Part shown: positions 53,758 through 63,198 of the stretch, piece by piece
How the letters are laid out: every line of letters starts with the position of its first letter
Position numbering within the stretch: position 1 is the first letter of the stretch
Assembly: GCA_903859155.1 (NCBI GenBank)
Contig: CAIOLO010000010.1
Coordinates: 30,404 to 94,403, forward strand
DNA: 64,000 nt
Direction: 5' to 3'
Source of the DNA: an uncultured beta proteobacterium
Lineage (GTDB): Bacteria > Pseudomonadota > Gammaproteobacteria > Burkholderiales > SG8-39
Notes under the pieces: model-generated
Seen by the model: the letters and a program-made list of their open reading frames with translations, nothing else
Database searches by the model: none
What the model was told of the DNA's origin: nothing
Translations under genes and position numbers: made by a program

Positions 53758-55254
53758 TTACATGTGGTACGCGGACTCGCCGTGGGAGTTGATGTCCAGG
53801 CCTTCGCGTTCTTCTTCTTCGGTTACGCGCAGTCCGACCAGCAGGTCAGCAATCTTGTAGCTGATGAACGCCACCACTGCCGACCAGACCACGGTTACGC
53901 CCACCGCCTTGGCCTGTATCCACACCTGGGAGCTGATCGAGTAGTCGGCGGGTTTGATGACTGAAGCCGTTACCCAATCCGAAACGAAGCCCGGTCCGCC
54001 CAGCGAAGGATCACAGAACACGCCGGTCAGCAACGCACCCAGAATCCCGCCCAAGGCGTGCACGCCGAACACGTCCAGACTGTCGTCGGCACCGAGCATG
54101 CGCTTCAGACCGTTGACGCCCCAAAGGCATACCAGGCCCGCGGCAAGTCCGATCACAAATGCGCCGGGGATACCGACGTTGCCCGCTGCGGGTGTTATCG
54201 CAACCAGACCGGCTACCGCGCCGGAGGCAGCACCGAGCATAGAGGGCTTGCCCTTGAATATCCACTCACCAAAAATCCAGGAGAGCACCGCGCAGGCGGT
54301 GGCAAGGAAGGTGTTCATGAAGGCAAGACCCGCCGTGTTGTTGGCTTCGAGCGCCGAACCGGCATTGAAACCAAACCAGCCGAACCACAGCAGTGAGGCG
54401 CCAATCATGGTCATCGTCAGGCTGTGCGGCGACATGGATTCCTTGCCGAAACCGAGCCGCTTGCCGAATACATAGGCACCCACGATACCGGCGATACCGG
54501 CGTTGATGTGAACCACCGTGCCGCCCGCGAAATCCAGGGCTCCCCACTGCCACAAGAGGCCGGCTTTGCCGTTGATTTCGTCAACCAGCTTCGGATCGGT
54601 ATAAGCATCAGGGCCGGCCCAGAACCAGACCATGTGAGCGATCGGCGCATAGGCAAACGTGAACCACAGCACCATGAAAATCAACACAGCGGAGAACTTG
54701 GCGCGCTCGGCGAAGGCGCCGAGAATCAGGCAGCAGGTAATGGCCGCAAACGTGGCCTGGAAGGCGACGAACACAATTTCCGGCAACGGCGTGGCCTTGC
54801 TGAAGGTCGCGGCCATGGCGAACTCGCCCTTCATGGAATCGAATATTCCACTCAGGAACAACCGGTCGAAGCTGCCTATGTACGCATTGCCCTCGGTAAA
54901 GGCGAGGCTGTACCCGTAGACGCACCACAGCACAGTGATCAGCGAGAACACCACCATGACCTGCATCAGCATGGACAGCATGTTCTTCGATCGAACCATG
55001 CCGCCATAGAACAGTGCGAGCCCTGGAAGGCTCATCAGCAGCACCAGCGCGGTCGAAGTCAGCATCCAGGATACGTCGCCCTTGTTGGGGGTCGGCGCGG
55101 GTTTTGCCTCGGCGGCTGGGGCGGCCTCAGGTGCGGCCGGGGCCGCGGCGGCTACCGGAGCTTCCGCCGCCTTCTCCGCCTTGTCTTGTGCGATGACCGG
55201 GGTATTCAGAAAAACCGCCCCGGCTAGGGCCAGCAGTGCCAATAATTTTTTCAT
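53758..55254 (-). CDS. amt: Ammonium transporter
   Basis: Signal peptide plus Ala/Pro-rich linker, then DVSWMLTSTALVLLMSLPGLALFYGGMVRSKN; FAGGTVVHINAGIAG. Confidence 0.96.
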   Translation of the reverse strand: MKKLLALLALAGAVFLNTPVIAQDKAEKAAEAPVAAAAPAAPEAAPAAEAKPAPTPNKGDVSWMLTSTALVLLMSLPGLALFYGGMVRSKNMLSMLMQVMVVFSLITVLWCVYGYSLAFTEGNAYIGSFDRLFLSGIFDSMKGEFAMAATFSKATPLPEIVFVAFQATFAAITCCLILGAFAERAKFSAVLIFMVLWFTFAYAPIAHMVWFWAGPDAYTDPKLVDEINGKAGLLWQWGALDFAGGTVVHINAGIAGIVGAYVFGKRLGFGKESMSPHSLTMTMIGASLLWFGWFGFNAGSALEANNTAGLAFMNTFLATACAVLSWIFGEWIFKGKPSMLGAASGAVAGLVAITPAAGNVGIPGAFVIGLAAGLVCLWGVNGLKRMLGADDSLDVFGVHALGGILGALLTGVFCDPSLGGPGFVSDWVTASVIKPADYSISSQVWIQAKAVGVTVVWSAVVAFISYKIADLLVGLRVTEEEEREGLDINSHGESAYHM

Positions 55255-55265
55255 GACGGTTATCC

Positions 55266-55634
<369 letters not shown>

Positions 55635-55764
55635 TTACAGGATTCTTGCTGGCTGAAAATATTGGTCAAACGGCGCGAGGTCTCTAGACTGCGGCGGCAA
55701 CGCGCTGGCAAAAGCAGCTTTCCAATGACTGACTCCTAAATTGGTGTAGATGCGAAGGGGAGAT

Positions 55765-55780
55765 CGCATAATATGTGCCA
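55765..55780 (-). promoter_or_regulatory. Putative sigma-54 promoter of glnK-amt
   Basis: Minus strand TGGCAC-ATATT-ATGCG; -24 GG and -12 GC in register. Confidence 0.6.
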
Positions 55781-55872
55781 GAACATAACTGCTGCATTTT
55801 CAATTAGTTACTATGTGAATACAGGGGGGAGGAGAATGTCGCGCACCGGGCTGTGGCACGCAATCCATGCTC

Positions 55873-55889
55873 TGCACCACAAACGTGCA
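55873..55889. promoter_or_regulatory. Putative NtrC-binding site upstream of glnK
   Basis: TGCAC-CACAAAC-GTGCA; a degenerate partner GCAC-N7-TGGC lies at 55843-55857. Confidence 0.55.
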
Positions 55890-55947
55890 TAACAAAATCG
55901 TATGGCGAAACGCACGAAAAAACCATCGTGCTAGACTCTGCAACGCA

Positions 55948-56187
55948 ATGGAAAACACTAATTTTTTCGACGAATTCAGCGCGCGAGTTTCGGCCGCTCT
56001 CGCCAACACGCCGGCCAAGGATCTGGAAAAGAACCTGCGCGCCAATCTGTCCACTTTTTTCTCCAAACTTGATTTGGTAACCCGTGAAGAGTTCGATATC
56101 CAGAGCAAAATTCTCGAGCGCACTCGCGAAAAGCTCACCCGAATCGAGGCGCAGCTCGCGGACCTGGAAAAGTCGCTCAAACCCTAG
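55948..56187 (+). CDS. ubiK: UbiK/BMFP family accessory protein
   Basis: 79 aa; C-terminal coiled coil LVTREEFDIQSKILERTREKLTRIEAQLADLEKSL; next to YifB. Confidence 0.85.
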   Translation: MENTNFFDEFSARVSAALANTPAKDLEKNLRANLSTFFSKLDLVTREEFDIQSKILERTREKLTRIEAQLADLEKSLKP

Positions 56188-56296
56188 TCCGCCGCGCTGA
56201 GCCGCACCGGGCGCGGGCCAATCCTCAGAGACCGGGTCAACGCTGTTACCGGCCGGGGCGTTTAGATAACTTCGCTTCGACAAACGGGCTGCTGCA

Positions 56297-57799
56297 ATGT
56301 CGCTGGCGGTGCTGCACAGCCGCGCACTGGTGGGGTCGGACGCGCCGCCGGTCACCGTGGAAGTTCATCTGGGTAATGGCTTGCCCTCCTTCACCATTGT
56401 CGGTTTGCCGGAAGCCGAGGTGAAGGAAAGCCGCGAGCGTGTGCGCGCGGCCTTGTCCAATTGCCGCTTCGACTTTCCCGCAAGGCGTATCACCGTCAAT
56501 CTCGCTCCTGCGGAATTGCCCAAGGAGAGCGGCCGCTTCGATCTGCCCATTGCGCTGGGTATTCTCGCCGCGTCGAATCAAATTCCTTCGGCGGCTCTGA
56601 AAGATTACGAATTTGCCGGTGAACTTTCGCTCACCGGGGACTTGCGTCCGGTACGCGGCGCGCTGGCAATGACATTCAGAGCCAAACACAGCGGCCGCGC
56701 CTTTGTATTGCCCTCGCTGAGCGCACCGGAGGCGGCGCTGGTGGCCGAGGCCCGCGTATTCAAAGCGGATTCACTGTTGGCGGTTTGTGCGCATCTGAGC
56801 GGCGAGTGTCTGCTCAAACGACACAACGAAATTCCCGTGCCGACGTCGGAGGCATTCGCCGATATCGCGGAGGTCAAAGGTCAGGCACAGGCCAAGCGCG
56901 CGCTCGAAATCGCAGCGGCCGGCGGGCATTCATTGTTGATGATCGGGCCCCCGGGCACCGGCAAATCGATGCTGGCCGCACGCCTGCCGGGCCTGCTGCC
57001 GCCGATGACCGAGCTCGAAGCGCTTGAATCCGCGGCGATGCAATCTCTGGGAACGAAGGGATTTGAGGCGGGCAACTGGATGCGCCGGAGTTTTCGCGCG
57101 CCGCACCACACCGCATCGGCCATTGCGCTGGTGGGTGGCGGCGGAAATCCGCGTCCCGGTGAAATCTCCCTCGCCCACCATGGTGTTCTGTTCCTGGACG
57201 AACTTCCCGAATTCGACCGCAGGGTGCTTGAAGTGCTGCGCGAGCCATTGGAGTCGGGGCGGGTGGCCATTTCGCGCGCGGCGCGCCAGGTCGAATTCCC
57301 CGCGCGGTTTCAGTTGATTGCCGCGATGAATCCCTGCCAATGCGGTTACCTAGGCCATTACTCGGGAAGGTGCCGCTGCACGCCCGATCAAATACGGCGT
57401 TACCGCGGCAAGATCTCCGGGCCACTGCAGGACAGAATCGACATCCAGCTGGAAGTCCCGGCGCTGCCGCCCGAGCACTATGAACAACCGGCCGGCGGCG
57501 AGGTCTCAGCGGCGGTGCGTGAAAGAACCGGTGCGGCGCGCTCGCGCATGCTGGAGCGCCAGGGCAAGGAGAATGCGCAGCTCTCGGTCCGGGAAACCGA
57601 CCAGCATTGCGCGCTGGAACCCGATGGCGTGGTACTGCTGCGCCGCGCGGTCAGCCAGTTGGGCCTGTCGGCGCGTGCGCATCACCGCATTCTGAAGCTT
57701 GCGAGAACCATTGCCGATCTGGCCGGTGCCGGGAGCATAGTCACGCAACACCTCGCCGAGGCGATTCAGTACCGGCGCATGCAGGGCGAAAAAAACTAA
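56297..57799 (+). CDS. comM: YifB/ComM family Mg-chelatase-like AAA ATPase
   Basis: MSLAVLHSRALVGSDAPPVTVEVHLGNGLPSFTIVGLPEAEVKESRERV; GPPGTGKSMLA. Confidence 0.95.
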   Translation: MSLAVLHSRALVGSDAPPVTVEVHLGNGLPSFTIVGLPEAEVKESRERVRAALSNCRFDFPARRITVNLAPAELPKESGRFDLPIALGILAASNQIPSAALKDYEFAGELSLTGDLRPVRGALAMTFRAKHSGRAFVLPSLSAPEAALVAEARVFKADSLLAVCAHLSGECLLKRHNEIPVPTSEAFADIAEVKGQAQAKRALEIAAAGGHSLLMIGPPGTGKSMLAARLPGLLPPMTELEALESAAMQSLGTKGFEAGNWMRRSFRAPHHTASAIALVGGGGNPRPGEISLAHHGVLFLDELPEFDRRVLEVLREPLESGRVAISRAARQVEFPARFQLIAAMNPCQCGYLGHYSGRCRCTPDQIRRYRGKISGPLQDRIDIQLEVPALPPEHYEQPAGGEVSAAVRERTGAARSRMLERQGKENAQLSVRETDQHCALEPDGVVLLRRAVSQLGLSARAHHRILKLARTIADLAGAGSIVTQHLAEAIQYRRMQGEKN

Positions 57800-57893
57800 C
57801 GACTCGCCGGCCATCAGGTCTCCGGCATTGACGCTGACTTTGAAGTTGAAGTTGAAGCGCTCCGGTGCCACCAGGTCGCATCGGTCCCCTGAG

Positions 57894-58436
57894 TTACCGC
57901 TTCAGTTCGCCGCGCATCTTTTCCTGCCACTGATCCACGGGCATGAAATGCTCATCCTTGCGGCACATTTCCTCGGTCAGCTTGAAGATGGCGTCGTTTG
58001 TCATGCCGAGATCCAGAAAATTACCATGGGGCTGGCTGATGTACCACGGCGTATCCAGATAGATCTCGATGGTGTTGTCCTCGGGGTCGTCGAAGTAGAC
58101 CGACCAGGCATTGCCGTGGTTGATGCCGCGCAGATGGTTGACGCCCTCGGCCTTGACCCGATGGAACATGGTGCGCAGTTCGTCGAGAGAACCCACCTTG
58201 AAGGAGGCCTGGTTGATGGAACTGGGCGCGTCCGCCGCGCGCCCCTGTGCAAGCACGAACTGATGGTGCTTGGTCGGATCGGAGGTGAGGAACACGAAAT
58301 CGACCGGCATGCTGAATCCGTGTCCCCGGTCGCTGATATGCAAATTCATGATTTCCGTGTAGAAACGCGTCATCCGTGCGAGATCCTTCACGTAAATGCC
58401 GACGTGGGTCAGCATGGGGCGCAGGGCGGCAGTCAT
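57894..58436 (-). CDS. VOC family (extradiol dioxygenase/glyoxalase-like) protein
   Basis: LTHVGIYVKDLARMTRFYTEIMNLHISDRG; VYFDDPEDNTIEIYLDTPW. Confidence 0.88.
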   Translation of the reverse strand: MTAALRPMLTHVGIYVKDLARMTRFYTEIMNLHISDRGHGFSMPVDFVFLTSDPTKHHQFVLAQGRAADAPSSINQASFKVGSLDELRTMFHRVKAEGVNHLRGINHGNAWSVYFDDPEDNTIEIYLDTPWYISQPHGNFLDLGMTNDAIFKLTEEMCRKDEHFMPVDQWQEKMRGELKR

Positions 58437-58465
58437 TTCGGCCTCCAACTCGAACAGGGAAAGAT

Positions 58466-58834
58466 ATGTACACAGACCATACGGCACTTCACATCATCGG
58501 GCAGCTTCTGATCGCTTTTCTTTTCGTCGCCACCGCGCTGATCAATGCAAGCACCAAGTTCAAGCAGCACCTGGACCGCATGGTGGCGGTCGGTGTGCCG
58601 TTTGCAAGGTTTGCGCTGATCACCGGATTTGCGATGCAGATCGTGGGTGGGCTGCTGCTCGCCTTCGATATCCAGCGCGCCCCGGCGGCCGGCATGCTGA
58701 TCGCCTTTACTGTCCTGGCCACTGGCATCTTCCACCAGTACTGGCGTGTCGAGGATCCGCTGCGCCGCCACCTGCATGTGTCCTGCATTTTTTCCAATTG
58801 CGCGATCATCGGCGGGCTGCTGCTGCTGATGTAA
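58466..58834 (+). CDS. DoxX family membrane protein
   Basis: Four-TM protein; LIAFLFVATALINASTKFKQHLDRM...GVPFARFALITGFAMQIVGGLLL. Confidence 0.7.
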   Translation: MYTDHTALHIIGQLLIAFLFVATALINASTKFKQHLDRMVAVGVPFARFALITGFAMQIVGGLLLAFDIQRAPAAGMLIAFTVLATGIFHQYWRVEDPLRRHLHVSCIFSNCAIIGGLLLLM

Positions 58835-59016
58835 AACAAATTTTTACAACAATATCATTTATTTCACCATATTTGGCGTGCATTTAAGGCTATTTTTAAT
58901 CCCGTATTTGATATGTGGGTATAGGCTGCGACGCGGACTCAGGCGTTGCCGCCCGCCCGGATTGCCCGCCAGACCCGCGCGGCCGTCAGGGGCGTCCGTT
59001 TCCGGCATTCAGGCGG

Positions 59017-59799
59017 TTAGACAAACTGTATCGCCAACCCGCCGAGGGACCCGAAATCGGCGTGCACGGTATCGCCCTTCTGCGCCCAGATAGGGCGGAT
59101 GAAAGATCCCGAGAGCATCACCTGGCCGGGTTCGAGGCGCGCGCCGAATTTGCCGATCTTGTTGGCAAGCCAGGCAATCCCCAGAGCCGGGTGCCCGAGC
59201 ACGCCGGCGGCGACCCCGGTCTCCTCGATATCCGAGTTGCGGTAGAGAATGCCGCTGACCCAACGCAGATCGATGTCCATCGGACCCACCGGCCGCCCGC
59301 CCATCACCAGGCCCGCGGCCGCGCCGTTGTCGGCTACGGTGTCGTAGATCTTGCGCGGGTTCTGCACGCGCGCGTCGACGATCTCCATCGCCGGACATAC
59401 GTATTCGGTGGCGCGCAGCACATCGAGCAGGCCCACGCCCGGTCCCTGCAGCACGCTCTTGAGCACAAACACCAGCTCGATTTCGACGCGCGGCACGCAG
59501 AACCGCTCGTGCGGCACCTTGGCGCCGTCTGCGATCATCATGTAATCGTGCAGCGTGCCGTAGTCCGGCTCGTCGATCTGCGAGGAGGCCTGCATCGCCT
59601 TTGAGGTCAGGCCGATCTTGTTGCCGATGATCTTCGCGCCTGCGGCCTCGCGCATCCGGGTGGCGAGCATCGAAATGGCGTAGGCGTCATCGATGGTGAT
59701 ATCGGGAAAGGTTTTGGACAACTGCACTATGGGCTTGCGATCGCGCTCGGCGGCGATCAGCCACCCCGCGGCGATTTTCCGGTCTGCTTCCGACATCAT
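59017..59799 (-). CDS. 2-keto-4-pentenoate hydratase / 2-oxohept-3-ene-1,7-dioate hydratase-like
   Basis: AKIIGNKIGLTSKAMQ; RVEIELVFVL; PGQVMLSGSFI. Confidence 0.9.
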   Translation of the reverse strand: MMSEADRKIAAGWLIAAERDRKPIVQLSKTFPDITIDDAYAISMLATRMREAAGAKIIGNKIGLTSKAMQASSQIDEPDYGTLHDYMMIADGAKVPHERFCVPRVEIELVFVLKSVLQGPGVGLLDVLRATEYVCPAMEIVDARVQNPRKIYDTVADNGAAAGLVMGGRPVGPMDIDLRWVSGILYRNSDIEETGVAAGVLGHPALGIAWLANKIGKFGARLEPGQVMLSGSFIRPIWAQKGDTVHADFGSLGGLAIQFV

Positions 59800-59925
59800 G
59801 ATGGCGTCTCCGCGAGGGTCGTTCGAGGGCGCAATTATGCACAGCAAACGCGGATCGCGAATCAAGTGAGTGTGGCGGGCGATCTGCTATATTCGCCGCC
59901 TACCCGCGCAAAGGAGTGCCCGCCC

Positions 59926-61569
59926 ATGTCAACGCCGATTGTGGTCCACAATCCTCTTGGCTATCCCCCGAAAGTGGCCGGCAAGGCCCTCGCGCCGCGC
60001 CTTGACACGCTCAATGGCCGCACGATTTACATCGTCGATTGCCGTTTCGACGATTCCGACATCCTGCTCAAATCGGTGCAGGCCTGGTTCACCGAGCATC
60101 TGCCCGAAGTCAAGACGGTCTACAAGCCGATCAGCAGCGTCTACACCAAGGACGATCCGGCCACCTGGCAGGAGATCAAGGAAAAGGGAGATGCCGCAGT
60201 CATCGGCGTCGGTCATTGAAGCACTTGCGCGCCGGCGGTCGCCGCGCACGGAATGTCGATAGATCTGAAATACGGGGTGCCCACCGTATGCCTGCATACG
60301 TCCATGTTCACCACGGTCACCAAGTCGGTGGTGCGCATGAACGGCGCACCGCACATGCGCCAGGTGTACCTGCCGCATCCGGTAATGGGCAAGACACCCG
60401 AAGAAATCCGCGCCTTTGTTTTTGGCATCAGTCCGGTCAGCGGCAAAGCGGTGATGCAGGAAGTGGTCGAAGGTCTGACCCGGGCGCTTGACGACGAGGA
60501 TCGCAAGGGCCTTACCTTCGCGCGCACCACGCCGCGCCTGTGCGAGTCGGCCACGGAAGAGCAGCTGCAACAGCAGTTTCACGACAACAACTGGACCGAC
60601 AAGCTGCCTGTTGTGCTGCCCACGCTCGAGCGTGTGGCCGCGATGCTCAAACACACCAGCCGCAAGGCCGATGAAGTGGTCGGCCATCACGCCGCCACGC
60701 ATTTCCGCGAGGTATGGCAATGCACCGTCGAGCAGGTGGCGGTCAACGCGGTGATGGCGGGCGCGCGGCCGGAATATTTTCCGGTGATCCTGGCGATCGC
60801 CTCCACCGGCGCGAGCGCGCGCGGCTCCTCCACCAGTTCCATGGCGGGCATGGTGGTGGTCAACGGACCGGTCCGCAAAGAGATCAATATGAATGCGGGC
60901 ATCGGCGCCATGGGCCCGTACAACCAGGCCAATGCCACCATCGGCCGCGCCTTCGGTTTGCTCTCGCAGAACCTGCAGGGCGGTTCCGTGCCCGGGGACA
61001 CTTTCATGGGATCGATGGGCAATGCCCTTGCCTACGCCAGTCCTACCTTCGCCGAGAATGAAGAGCGCAGTCCCTTCGAGCCTTTGCACGTGCAGCGCGG
61101 CTTCAAAGCCGAGCAGAGCGTGGTCAGCGTATTCATAGGCATGCGCCACATGGCATTTACGCTGGGCCTGCGCCACGCGCACTGGAAAGATCACGTGCGC
61201 AACCTGTTGCGCGGCATGGACCCGAACGAATCGCCGACCCTGCTGCTCGATCCGATAGCGGCGCGCCTTTTCATCGACGTGGGCGGATTGAAAACGAAAA
61301 AAGACCTCATCAACTGGGTGGCCGAGAACGGCCGCATGCCCGCCGGCGAGTATTGGGATTACCAGCTAATCCAGAACTATCAATATCCACGCGCGACCTT
61401 CGGCGAAGAGCCGCTCGCCAGCAAGCTGCGCGCCGCTCCTGACGAAATGATCCCGATGTGGACTCCGGAGCAGGTCAACGTGGTGGTGGTCGGCGGGGAA
61501 ACCAATGGCTACTGGCGCATCGCCGGAGCGCGCCTTGCAGCCACGGCCTGCGTGGATGATTGGCGGTAG
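59926..61569 (+). CDS. Putative UGSC-family selenoprotein: single frame with in-frame UGA (Sec98) at 60217-60219, motif U-S-T-C, large C-terminal domain
   Basis: ATG with AAGGAG upstream; both track ORFs are in the same frame (387 nt apart); conservation-like sequence continues through TGA (VIGVGH-U-STCAPAVAAHGMSIDLKYGVPTV); the internal ATG 60253 has no Shine-Dalgarno; SECIS-like hairpin follows the UGA. Confidence 0.82.
60227..60249 (+). promoter_or_regulatory. Putative bacterial SECIS hairpin
   Basis: Stem C14-C17/G22-G25 (numbered after UGA) with loop GGUC, extended by G10-G12/C26-C28 and G8-C30 (bulged C13, one C-A mismatch); loop G19-U20. Confidence 0.6.
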
Positions 61570-61605
61570 AAACACTGGCGGTAACAAATCAACGGATGAA
61601 CATGG

Positions 61606-62532
61606 GTGATTACCTTGCAGGAATTTGACATAGTGGTAGTGGGTGGTGGAGTGGCCGGACTAACCGCGGGTTTGTTCAGCGCGCGCCGCGGTCGTTCCAC
61701 GCTGTTATTGGAATCGGTAATGCCCGGAGGTCATGTGGGCAGTATCGTCAAGATCGAGGATTTCCCAGGCTTTCCCGAGGGTGTCGCGGGATACGACCTT
61801 GGCCCCATGATTCAGGAACAAGCCGCCAACGCCGGCGCCGAATTTCAGATGGCCGAGCTGCAATCGATCGCGGCAAAGGACGGTGGCTGGCGCATCAGCA
61901 CCAGCGACGGCGAGATCCAGGCCAAAGCCGTGATTGTCGCCACCGGCTCATCCAATCGCCTGCTGGGTGTTCCCGGCGAAGAGCGCCTCGTCGGCAAAGG
62001 CGTGAGCCATTGCGCCAGCTGTGATGGCCCGATGTTGAAAGGGAGGAAAGTCATCGTGATGGGCGCCGGTGATTCCGGATTGCAGGAAGCCTTGACGCTC
62101 GCCGAATACGCCGGCGAAGTACTGGTGATGGATCAATCGGCTGAACCCACGGCGCAGGAAACCTACCAGCAGCGCGTTCGCGAACACCCGAAGATCAAAA
62201 TTCAGGGCAACAGCGTCATCGAGGAAATTCTCGGCGAGAGCGTGGTTACCGGCGTGCGCGTGCGCGCAAACGGCAGCACGTTCGAGATCGCCGCAGACGC
62301 GGTATTTGTCTATATTGGTCTGCAACCGAACACCGCGTTTCTGCAGGGCATCGCCGATCTGGACGATGCGGGGAGAGTGCGTACCGATATCTGCATGCGC
62401 GCAAGCGCTGCCGGGCTTTTCGCTGCCGGCGACGCGCGCGCCGATTCGGCATCGCAGGCGGTGAGTGCGGCGGGCGACGGGGCCACCGCCGCAATCGCGG
62501 CGGACCGCTACCTCAAGGGGCTGAATAAATAA
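61606..62532 (+). CDS. Thioredoxin-reductase-like FAD/NAD(P)-dependent oxidoreductase
   Basis: GGGVAGLTAGLFSARRG FAD site; redox motif HCASCDGP; VMGAGDSGLQEAL; GLFAAGDARA. Confidence 0.92.
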   Translation: MITLQEFDIVVVGGGVAGLTAGLFSARRGRSTLLLESVMPGGHVGSIVKIEDFPGFPEGVAGYDLGPMIQEQAANAGAEFQMAELQSIAAKDGGWRISTSDGEIQAKAVIVATGSSNRLLGVPGEERLVGKGVSHCASCDGPMLKGRKVIVMGAGDSGLQEALTLAEYAGEVLVMDQSAEPTAQETYQQRVREHPKIKIQGNSVIEEILGESVVTGVRVRANGSTFEIAADAVFVYIGLQPNTAFLQGIADLDDAGRVRTDICMRASAAGLFAAGDARADSASQAVSAAGDGATAAIAADRYLKGLNK

Positions 62533-62617
62533 ACAGCGCGGCCAAAAGCTCGCCGCGCTGTTGCCGACGGCCGGCGCAAGATCTATGCGAGGGCGGTCTC
62601 ACCGAGTACCAGCGTGC

Positions 62618-63196
62618 TCAGGCTGTTTCCTTGACCGAGGGCAGCCCCGCCAGTGCCATCGCCAGTTCGGCCTCGTCGTAATTGAGGTCCTGCAGCTTGC
62701 CGCCGAAGTAGTCGATGTAGGCCTGCATGTCGAAATGCCCGTGGCCGCACAGGTTGAACAGAATAGTGCGCGACTTGCCTTCGGCTTTGCACTTGAGCGC
62801 TTCTTCGATCGCGCCTTTCACCGCGTGATTCGCCTCAGGCGCCGGCAGGATGCCCTCGGCGCGCGCGAACAGCACACCCGCTTCGAAACAGGTGGTCTGA
62901 TGGTAGGCGACCGCGTCGATCAGGCCGAGTTGCTTGATGTGGCTCACCAGCGGCGCCATGCCGTGGTAGCGCAGGCCGCCGGCATGGAATCCGGGGGGCG
63001 TGAAGGTCGAGCCCAGCGTGTGCATCTTGGTGAGCGGCGTCAGGTGCGCGGTATCGCCAAAATCGTAGGCGTACTGGCCGCGCGTCAGGCTGGGGCAGGC
63101 AGCCGGTTCGACTGCGACAATGCGGACCTTTTTGCCGCCGCGCAATTGCGCGCCGAGGAAGGGAAAGGCGATGCCCGCAAAGTTCGAACCGCCGCC
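62618..63196 (-). CDS. TrpB-like PLP-dependent enzyme (TrpB2 type), C-terminal half only, truncated at a junction
   Basis: GGGSNFAGIAFPFLGAQLRGGKKVRIVAVEPAACPSLTRGQYAYDFGDTAHLTPLTKMHTLGSTFTPPGFHAGGLRYHG; in-frame TAA immediately upstream of the GGGS loop. Confidence 0.85.
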   Translation of the reverse strand, partial: GGGSNFAGIAFPFLGAQLRGGKKVRIVAVEPAACPSLTRGQYAYDFGDTAHLTPLTKMHTLGSTFTPPGFHAGGLRYHGMAPLVSHIKQLGLIDAVAYHQTTCFEAGVLFARAEGILPAPEANHAVKGAIEEALKCKAEGKSRTILFNLCGHGHFDMQAYIDYFGGKLQDLNYDEAELAMALAGLPSVKETA

Positions 63197-63198
63197 AA

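Noticed and set aside
60217-60219. TGA as a simple pseudogene-causing nonsense mutation
   Set aside because: Both sides stay conserved-looking and in frame, the position coincides with the Sec residue of the UGSC motif, and a SECIS-like hairpin follows; the alternative is retained as the main refutation test
59929-61194. 421-aa ORF on the minus strand opposite the selenoprotein
   Set aside because: Shadow ORF with His/Arg-rich composition; the + strand carries family motifs and a Shine-Dalgarno
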